Assembly (NCBI RefSeq): GCF_013137895.1
Contig: NZ_CP053538.1
Coordinates: forward strand, 1-64,000
Source of the DNA: Hymenobacter taeanensis
GTDB taxonomy: Bacteria; Bacteroidota; Bacteroidia; Cytophagales; Hymenobacteraceae
Length of the DNA: 64,000 nt
Direction: 5' to 3'
A model generated the notes under the pieces. The model was not told the origin of the DNA, searched no databases, and saw nothing but the letters and a program-made list of their open reading frames with translations. Both the position numbers and the translations under genes were made by a program. This document shows positions 58,532-64,000 of the stretch, piece after piece; positions within the stretch are counted from its first letter, which is position 1, and each line of letters opens with the position of its first letter.

Positions 58532-58846
58532 AAGCTGACGAAAGCAAGGTGAAGGAAGCAAGGTACAACACCTGCGGTACTCACTTGTGTAAGTAGAAAG
58601 GTAAGCGAAGAGTTCTATTATTCGATATAGACAAAACTTAATGCGTTTAGTTAAATTCCTTTTATTCTGACAAAACTCACGTGGTCTAGTTTTTTATGCC
58701 TTATATGTTCTTAAAACGTTTAATTCATGTATTTACAGCTAATTGGGTTAAAAAGCTGGTCTTTAAATTTTTATATCTGACGGCAAGCCACTATTTTGCG
58801 CTGCACTTTGAAAATCTTGGAATAACAAAACTTTATTGAAGGCCCT
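58532..58846. other. AT-rich intergenic region, no gene seen
   Basis: About 315 bases, AT-rich in the right half. It contains the divergent promoters of the DUF58 gene and the DUF3276 gene. I see no hairpin or RNA gene. Confidence 0.5.
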
Positions 58847-59188
58847 GTGGAAGATCGTCACGACCAGGAAGAAATTTACTCCCAACGCATTAAAGCCGGT
58901 AAGCGCACGTACTTTTTCGACGTGAAAGCTACCCGCGGTCAGGATTACTACCTGACTATTACGGAAAGCAAGCGTCGTCTGCGCGATGACGATACCTTCT
59001 CTTACGAGAAGCACAAGATCTTCCTTTACAAGGAAGACTTTTTGAAGTTTGTTGATGCCCTGCAGGATGCCGTTGACTTCGTGCGCGAAGAGCTGCTAAC
59101 CCCAGAGGAAGTTGCCGAGCTTGACCGTCCGCGCCCCACGTACGATGGCGAAGGCTATTCAGCAAACCGTGCCGAGGAAACCTACTAA
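58847..59188 (+). CDS. DUF3276 (PUR-alpha-like) nucleic-acid-binding protein
   Basis: A 113-residue protein starting at GTG 58847. It has the PUR-type repeat: IYSQRIKAGKRTYFFDVKATRGQDYYLTITESKRR, then KHKIFLYKEDFLKFVDALQDAVDFV. This fold binds single-stranded DNA or RNA in eukaryotic PUR-alpha; bacterial members are little studied. No ATG near the start fits better. A hairpin at 59249 follows. Function in Bacteroidota is unknown. Confidence 0.88.
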   Translation: MEDRHDQEEIYSQRIKAGKRTYFFDVKATRGQDYYLTITESKRRLRDDDTFSYEKHKIFLYKEDFLKFVDALQDAVDFVREELLTPEEVAELDRPRPTYDGEGYSANRAEETY

Positions 59189-59248
59189 CCCCTTTTATCC
59201 GGAAGCCTAGAGAAACACCTTTTACGCATCATCCTTTTTTCGCTTCCT

Positions 59249-59288
59249 AAAAGCGGCGTGCCTGGCCTAGTTCAGGTGCGCCGCTTTT
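59249..59288. terminator. Hairpin after the DUF3276 gene
   Basis: AAAAGCGGCG (59249-59258) pairs with CGCCGCTTTT (59279-59288), with an inner CCTG/CAGG stem. It lies about 60 bases after the stop and has a T tract on the plus side. Confidence 0.8.
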
Positions 59289-59554
59289 GGCATTCTAGGC
59301 CAGTACCTAGCCCCTTGGCAAGGCTGTTTCACTACCTTAACCAGCCAAGCCCGCAGCCTAACTTCGGCCCCAATTTTTGAGGCACGAAGCAATTGTTCAA
59401 ACCTTGCTGGGGAGAAATCAGCGCATGACTTATTTGCCTAATAGGTACGCATCAATGGCGCAGGCCTCGCCCGGAATCACACCAACCTACTGGCCTCACA
59501 GTAATGGCTTACGGCTAGGCTAGGTTAGGCCGTGTTTTCCCCAAAAAAGCCCCG

Positions 59555-59562
59555 TACCTTTG
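59555..59562 (+). promoter_or_regulatory. TACCTTTG promoter element before ychF
   Basis: An exact TAnnTTTG match, 60 bases before the ATG at 59622, with the TTCAC leader in the transcribed part. Confidence 0.5.
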
Positions 59563-59588
59563 CGGCACGAATGGCGGCTCTGACGCTA

Positions 59589-59621
59589 CTTCACCACTTC
59601 TCAACTTCTCAACTTCACTAT
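59589..59621 (+). repeat. TTCAC-type leader before ychF
   Basis: CTTCACCACTTCTCAACTTC followed by TCAACTTCACTAT ends at the ATG. It is a variant of the leaders at 11943 and 49838. Confidence 0.5.
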
Positions 59622-60719
59622 ATGGGTCTCCGCTGCGGTATCGTCGGCCTGCCGAACGTCGGCAAATCCACGCTGTTCAACGCTCTTTCAAACGCCAAGG
59701 CCGAGTCGGCCAACTACCCGTTCTGCACCATTGAGCCGAATGTGGGCGTAATTACCGTACCCGACGAGCGGCTTCAGATTCTGGAGCAGCTGGTGAACCC
59801 TAAGCGGGTACTGCCCACCATCATTGAGTTTGTGGATATTGCCGGCCTTGTAAAAGGCGCCAGCAAGGGCGAAGGCCTCGGCAACAAATTTCTGGCTAAC
59901 ATTCGGGAGGTTGATGCCATCATTCACGTAACCCGTTGTTTCGACGACCCCAACATCGTGCACGTGGCCGGCGGCGTTGACCCCGTATTTGATAAGGACG
60001 TTATCGACACGGAGCTGCAAATCAAAGACCTGGAGAGCATCGATAAGAAACTGGCCAAGTCGGAGCGCTCTGCCAAGGGTGGCGATGCCCAGGCCAAGAA
60101 GGAAGTGGCTGCTCTGCAGAAGTTTAAAGCCGCCCTCGAAGGAGGCCAAAACGCCCGCGCCGTGGAGGCCACGCCCGAGGAGCTGGAAGCCGTAGCTGAC
60201 CTGCAGTTACTGACTATCAAGCCGGTTATTTACGTGGCTAACGTAGATGAGGCCAGCGCTACTACTGGCAACGCCCACACGCAAGCCCTGCAGGCGCATG
60301 TGGCTAAGGAAGGTGCTGAGGTAGTACTGGTATCGGCGGCCATTGAGTCGCAGATTGCGGAGATGGAAGACCCCGAGGAAAAGGAGATGTTCCTGGCCGA
60401 GTATGGCCTGAAAGAGTCGGGTCTGAACCGCCTGATTCGGGCTTCCTACTCCCTGCTCAACCTGATTACCTACTTCACGGCCGGCGTGCAGGAAGTACGC
60501 GCCTGGACTATTCACAAGGGCGACAAAGCTCCCGCCGCCGCTGGTGTTATCCATTCCGACTTCGAGAAGGGCTTCATCCGTGCTGAGGTTATCAAGCTAG
60601 CTGACTACCAGGAGTACAAGACCGAGGTAAAAATTAAGGAAGCCGGTAAAATGGCCGTGGAAGGCAAAGAATACGTGGTGCAGGACGGCGACATCATGCA
60701 CTTCCGCTTCAACGTGTAG
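59622..60719 (+). CDS. ychF: Ribosome-binding GTPase/ATPase YchF
   Basis: A 365-residue OBG-type P-loop ATPase of the translation apparatus, known to respond to oxidative stress. The P-loop is GLPNVGKS (9-16), switch II is [15 protein letters not shown], and the C-terminal TGS domain reads [19 protein letters not shown] and [15 protein letters not shown]. All are typical. The ATG at 59622 starts the conserved MGLRCGIVG; an earlier frame from 59532 adds 30 unlikely residues. It has its own promoter. Confidence 0.96.
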   Translation: MGLRCGIVGLPNVGKSTLFNALSNAKAESANYPFCTIEPNVGVITVPDERLQILEQLVNPKRVLPTIIEFVDIAGLVKGASKGEGLGNKFLANIREVDAIIHVTRCFDDPNIVHVAGGVDPVFDKDVIDTELQIKDLESIDKKLAKSERSAKGGDAQAKKEVAALQKFKAALEGGQNARAVEATPEELEAVADLQLLTIKPVIYVANVDEASATTGNAHTQALQAHVAKEGAEVVLVSAAIESQIAEMEDPEEKEMFLAEYGLKESGLNRLIRASYSLLNLITYFTAGVQEVRAWTIHKGDKAPAAAGVIHSDFEKGFIRAEVIKLADYQEYKTEVKIKEAGKMAVEGKEYVVQDGDIMHFRFNV

Positions 60720-60738
60720 TTAAGCAAAACTTCACGCC

Positions 60739-60825
60739 CGTCATGCTGAGCTTGTCGAAGCATCTCTGCTGCAATGCTAATGATTAGTTTGGCGGTAGAG
60801 ATGCTTCGACAAGCTCAGCATGACG
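60739..60825. repeat. 29-bp perfect inverted repeat, dispersed-element type
   Basis: Bases 60739-60767 and 60797-60825 are exact reverse complements with a 29-base spacer. The arm contains TCATGCTGAGCTTGTCGAAG, a sequence that I recognise as common between genes in many Bacteroidota and other bacteria. It lies between ychF and the PhnA-domain gene. It looks like a REP-like or terminator-associated element. Confidence 0.85.
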
Positions 60826-60858
60826 TTCTTTTTAATACTGCAATAAGCCATTGGCTTT

Positions 60859-61068
60859 ATGGATGTAAAGGACAGTAATGGCAACCTGCTCGCGGAAGGC
60901 GACTCGGTTACCGTCACCAAAGACCTGAAGGTAAAAGGCATGGCGCAGGCGCTCAAGCGCGGCACCATGATTAAGAACATTCGCCTCACTAATAGCCCCG
61001 CCGAGATTGAAGGCAAAGCTGGTGGTAGCATGCTAGTTATCAAAACTGAGTTTGTAAAGAAGGCCTAG
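60859..61068 (+). CDS. Short PhnA-domain protein
   Basis: A 69-residue protein matching the C-terminal domain of PhnA/YjdM proteins: VKDSNGNLLAEGDSVTVTKD, LKVKGMAQALKRGTMIKNIRL and the end MLVIKTEFVKKA. The N-terminal zinc ribbon of full PhnA is absent. The start is ATG 60859 and no longer frame supplies the ribbon. PhnA was first linked to phosphonate use, but its role is unclear. It follows the inverted repeat after ychF. Confidence 0.88.
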   Translation: MDVKDSNGNLLAEGDSVTVTKDLKVKGMAQALKRGTMIKNIRLTNSPAEIEGKAGGSMLVIKTEFVKKA

Positions 61069-61093
61069 GCCACTCCTACAGTTTCTCTGCAAC

Positions 61094-61130
61094 GCCAGTG
61101 CCCCGGCCAGAATTCGGTCGGGGCACTGGC
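61094..61130 (+). terminator. Terminator after the PhnA-domain gene
   Basis: GCCAGTGCCCCG pairs exactly with CGGGGCACTGGC around a 13-base loop. ATTTATTG follows. It lies 26 bases after the stop. Confidence 0.75.
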
Positions 61131-61224
61131 ATTTATTGAGGCTGGAGCCTACGGCTAGCAGAACCTTAACCAGTAGCGCCGGGCATCGTAAGGGAAGCAT
61201 TCCTCTAACTCCCTTGTTCCGCGT

Positions 61225-62313
61225 ATGCCTAGTCTTTCCCTCACCCGTACCGTACAGGTGTTGGCCCTACTGGCGCTAAGCCTGCTGTTGCTATATGTTG
61301 GCCGGCTGTTTCTGGTGCCGCTGGTGTTTGCTGCCATCTTGGCGATGCTGCTGGCGCCGGTGGCCCGGCAGCTTGAACGTTGGGGAGCGGGCCGCATAGT
61401 ATCGGGGCTGCTGTGCGTGCTGCTGCTGCTAGCCTTTATGGGCGGAATTTGCTGGGCCATTGGGGCTCAAGCAGCCAATATTTCTGAGCAGCTCCCTCAG
61501 ATTCAGCAGAAGGTACAAGTGCTGCTACAACAGGCTCAGCACTGGATTCAGCAGCGCTTTGGTGTAGCCCCACGAGAGCAGATTCAGTTTGTGGAGGAGC
61601 AGGTGGCCAAGTTTGGGCAGTCGGCCAACCGCTACCTTACCACTTCGCTGAAAGGCGTGGCTGGTTTGCTGGGTGGCCTAGTACTGGTACTACTATACCT
61701 GTTTTTTATGCTGTGGGGGCGGCACAAGTTCCGGGAGTTTTTCCTGCGCCTTGCCCCATCGGAGCAACACCAGGAGGTAAATCAAATGCTCCAGGAGATT
61801 ATGCGCGTGGGAGGACAATACTTAAGTGGCCGGCTGCTATCGGTATTGTTTCTGACGGTGGTGTATGGAGTGGGCTTTCTGGTTATCGGGCTGAAGAATG
61901 CGCTGCTCCTAGCCCTCATTGCGGCTCTGCCCACGCTGGTGCCCTACGTGGGTGCCTATGTAGGGGCTATTTTCCCCCTCATTATGGCTATGGTGGGCGG
62001 CTCTGCAGGGCAGTTGCTACCCACATTGGGCGTTATTCTGTTTGCGCAGGCTGTTGACAATAACGTTGTTGAGCCCTTGGTTATGGGCTCCCGACTAAAC
62101 CTGAGTCCCATTTTCACCATTATAGCCGTGGTGCTAGGTGAGCTGCTGTGGGGCATTCCGGGAATGATTCTGTTTGAGCCCCTGACGGCCATACTGCGCA
62201 TTGTGTGCAGCCATGTGCCTGCCCTGCACCCATATGCCTTCCTGCTGGCTGATGAGGCCCACACACCGCAGTGGATCAAGCGGGTAAAAAGCAAAAGCAA
62301 GCAGCTGTTGTAG
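61225..62313 (+). CDS. AI-2E/PerM family membrane transporter
   Basis: A 362-residue membrane protein with about eight helices. The N-terminal LLALSLLLLYVGRLFLVPLVFAAILAMLLAPV and the C-terminal block AALPTLVPYVGAYVGAIFPL, VDNNVVEPLVMGSRLNLSPI and LWGIPGMILFEPLTAILRI are typical of the AI-2E (TqsA/PerM) family. These are thought to export AI-2 or act as ion exchangers. A central soluble region of about 60 residues (QKVQVLLQQAQHWIQQRFG) lies between helices 3 and 4. It ends at 62313, followed by a convergent metalloprotease gene. Confidence 0.9.
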   Translation: MPSLSLTRTVQVLALLALSLLLLYVGRLFLVPLVFAAILAMLLAPVARQLERWGAGRIVSGLLCVLLLLAFMGGICWAIGAQAANISEQLPQIQQKVQVLLQQAQHWIQQRFGVAPREQIQFVEEQVAKFGQSANRYLTTSLKGVAGLLGGLVLVLLYLFFMLWGRHKFREFFLRLAPSEQHQEVNQMLQEIMRVGGQYLSGRLLSVLFLTVVYGVGFLVIGLKNALLLALIAALPTLVPYVGAYVGAIFPLIMAMVGGSAGQLLPTLGVILFAQAVDNNVVEPLVMGSRLNLSPIFTIIAVVLGELLWGIPGMILFEPLTAILRIVCSHVPALHPYAFLLADEAHTPQWIKRVKSKSKQLL

Positions 62314-62436
62314 CATGAACCTGACATGGCCTGCGTGTGCGCGCTACTGGTCCCTAACGCTACCGGACCCCGCCTGCGCAGCTGATTGCCTTGCAGACGG
62401 AGCCCGGATTTGCGGTTGATTACTCAATGCACTGGC

Positions 62437-63894
62437 CTAGCGCCCTACCACCTTAAATAGCTGTCCAGCCGTCATCTTATCGGTGGTTTTCATACCGTTC
62501 AGGATGCCCAGTTCTTCGTAGCGCTTTGAGGAAACCCCGTTGGCAGCCAAGGCGGAGGCCAACGTCTGGCCAGCTTTGGCGGTTTTAATTCGGATGCGCT
62601 CCGGCTGCTTGTTAAGCTTGCTGGCATCGGTAAGGCGGCGGAAGCCTTGGGCCACTCGCTGGAAAGTGCTGCCGTAGGTGTTTAGGGTACCGGGGCCGCA
62701 CAGGCCTACGAGGGCATAGAGCGTTTGGCCATCCTGAATGATGTAAGAAAGTGTACTGGCCGTTACGCCCTGCTGGCCGGTTTGTTGGTCCTGGCCAACC
62801 TGGTCGCCCTGGATAACTACGGCCGGGAAGTTGTTGACAGTGGTTTTCTGGGCCTGCGCATTCTGCAGTTGCAACTGTTGCACCAGGGCCTGGGCGGTTT
62901 CATCCAATGACTTATTACCGGCTGGTAATAAGATCTGCACGGCCTTGCCATTAGGCTCGGCCATCTGAAACTGGCTGGGTGAGTTCTGCGACTTCCAGCC
63001 CTGGGGCACCGGAAACTGAAACTTTAGATCAGGGTGGTAGAATACGCTGTTCTCCACAAAACCCTCGCGGGGATTGTCGCCGTAGGGCAAGCCCTCAATC
63101 ATGCGCAGGTACTGGTCGCGGTTTACGGCTAACTGGCGACCCGCTTGCTGCTCAGCCGTCACGGCCAGCTTTTTCACGCGCTGGTAACGGTCGGCGGAGT
63201 TGGGATGGGTTGATAAGAAGGTGGGCACGGTAGCAGCCCCGCTGCTCTGCTCAGTACGCTGCAAGGTCAGGAAGAAGTCGGCCATAGAAGCCGGGTCGTA
63301 GCCGATTTTGCTGGAATATTTCACGCCCAGGTTATCCGCTTCGTTTTCTGCATCGCGGCCATACTTAAGCAGCCCCAGGCCTACCACCTGCGAGGCTGGC
63401 TCAATTACCGAAGCCACTCGCTTAGAAAGAATAGAGCCCAGGATAAGCGCCCCGTTGGCAATGGTGGAACGGGTTTGCTGCTTCTGGCCGTGCCGGGCCG
63501 TGATATGTCCGATTTCGTGCCCCAACACACCACTGAACTGGGCCTCATTGTTGAAATGAGCCATAATGCCGCGGGTAAAGTACACGTGGCCATCGGGGGT
63601 AGCGAAGGCGTTAATTATCGGCGAATCAACAATAGTGAAGCCTTTCACGTCGGCAGGACGGTCAGATATCCGTCCCATTTGCATGCCCTTGCTGTCAATA
63701 TAGCTTTGGAGCTTGGTGTTATTGAGCAGGCCAAACTGAGCAATCACCGATGGATCGGGTTGGGCCCCTTGTACGGGCAAAGTGGCGCGGGCAGGAGAAG
63801 CAGAGGACCGGTTTGCTGGCACAGAGCCACCCAGGGGCAAGAGAAGCACTAACATAGCGCCGGCGCGCACAGAATGAGAGAGAGTGGGTTTCAT
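62437..63894 (-). CDS. Exported M48 family metallopeptidase
   Basis: A 485-residue zinc protease with a signal peptide (VRAGAMLVLLLPLGGSVPA). The HExxH site is HEIGH (126-130), with the third ligand probably Glu in AENEADNLG. A central region is M48-type (YFTRGIMAHFNNEAQF), followed by a beta-rich region and a C-terminal domain (IKTAKAGQTLASALAANGVS) that resembles LysM or the BepA-type TPR-free tail. It is like BepA/LoiP outer-membrane quality-control proteases. The final 106 bases of the window hold no gene. Confidence 0.92.
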   Translation of the reverse strand: MKPTLSHSVRAGAMLVLLLPLGGSVPANRSSASPARATLPVQGAQPDPSVIAQFGLLNNTKLQSYIDSKGMQMGRISDRPADVKGFTIVDSPIINAFATPDGHVYFTRGIMAHFNNEAQFSGVLGHEIGHITARHGQKQQTRSTIANGALILGSILSKRVASVIEPASQVVGLGLLKYGRDAENEADNLGVKYSSKIGYDPASMADFFLTLQRTEQSSGAATVPTFLSTHPNSADRYQRVKKLAVTAEQQAGRQLAVNRDQYLRMIEGLPYGDNPREGFVENSVFYHPDLKFQFPVPQGWKSQNSPSQFQMAEPNGKAVQILLPAGNKSLDETAQALVQQLQLQNAQAQKTTVNNFPAVVIQGDQVGQDQQTGQQGVTASTLSYIIQDGQTLYALVGLCGPGTLNTYGSTFQRVAQGFRRLTDASKLNKQPERIRIKTAKAGQTLASALAANGVSSKRYEELGILNGMKTTDKMTAGQLFKVVGR

Positions 63895-64000
63895 GGGAGA
63901 GAGCTAGGGAGTTTCACAATAGGTGTGATAAGCCTGCAACGCAGCACATCGGCCGTAAGGTTACGGCCACACACCTGTACCCAGGCGAAAGGCGTGCCAT

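Larger units (their letters stand above)
59189..59621. other. Intergenic region with hairpin and promoter
   Basis: About 433 bases without a gene. It holds the hairpin at 59249-59288, several CTAGGCC-type sites, the TACCTTTG promoter at 59555 and the TTCAC-rich leader of ychF at 59589. Confidence 0.6.

Noticed and set aside
1..64000. tRNA, rRNA or riboswitch genes
   Set aside because: I looked through the intergenic regions and found no cloverleaf-like T-loop/anticodon pattern or known riboswitch core. A covariance-model scan would be decisive.

Overview
The window looks like chromosomal DNA of a Bacteroidota member, most likely Hymenobacter or a close relative in Hymenobacteraceae. Support for this: a secreted protein with a type IX secretion C-terminal sorting domain, Bacteroidota-type promoters with a TAnnTTTG -7 element, and families typical of Cytophagales (DUF3822, DUF4296, DUF3276, DUF1573, Bat/DUF58 proteins). 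GC content is moderately high (by eye mid to high fifties) with a few AT-rich islands. The genus is an inference. I see no rRNA, tRNA, CRISPR array or prophage.

Layout. 1-1.9 kb: end of iscS, then iscU, an unknown gene and iscA (Fe-S assembly), and a small lipoprotein convergent on them across a 66-bp perfect palindrome. 2.0-3.4 kb: a complete IS3-family element with a slippery A7G frameshift site. 3.4-6.6 kb: a T9SS-exported repeat protein. 7.1-10 kb: an ygiB/ygiC-like pair and murI. 10-19 kb: a GT-C type membrane transferase, the ABC-F protein Uup, small conserved proteins, hydroxyphenylpyruvate dioxygenase and a phosphohexomutase. 19-21 kb: a beta-barrel gene broken by one stop codon and a membrane protein. 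21-28.5 kb: UbiB-like kinase with a phasin-like partner, an esterase, an acyltransferase, a retropepsin-PDZ protein and MenC. 28.6-34.3 kb: a KGG stress protein, egtB, egtD (5' end probably frameshifted), a class I aminotransferase and a MATE exporter. 34.4-39 kb: a DUF922-like protein, a CsaA-like protein and a Bat-type set (DUF58, an anchored protein, VWA). 39-42 kb: an AT-rich orphan ORF, yggS, DUF423 and a decaying AraC/hydrolase area. 42-54 kb: mostly housekeeping genes (RecD-like helicase, TPR histidine kinase, thioesterase, two Nudix proteins, coaD, a globin, a phosphodiesterase). 54-64 kb: threonine aldolase, an Na+/H+ antiporter, an AlkA-like glycosylase, a second DUF58 protein, a PUR-like DUF3276 protein, ychF, a PhnA-domain protein, a PerM-like protein and an M48 peptidase.

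How the genes fit together. Most of the window is core metabolism and envelope maintenance. A stress theme runs through it: EgtB and EgtD make ergothioneine, an antioxidant thiol; a KGG protein lies next to them; a LEA-like lipoprotein, an AlkA-like repair glycosylase and Fe-S assembly genes are also present. This would suit the radiation- and desiccation-tolerant lifestyle known for Hymenobacter, but the link is inference.

The least explained signals are not genes. CTAGGCC/GGCCTAG is strikingly frequent across the whole window. TTCAC-rich leaders sit just before the start codons of unrelated genes. Several very long perfect inverted repeats lie between genes. No clearly new multi-gene defence or biosynthetic system is visible. 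The best candidate for a non-standard system is the egtB-egtD-aminotransferase-MATE group.
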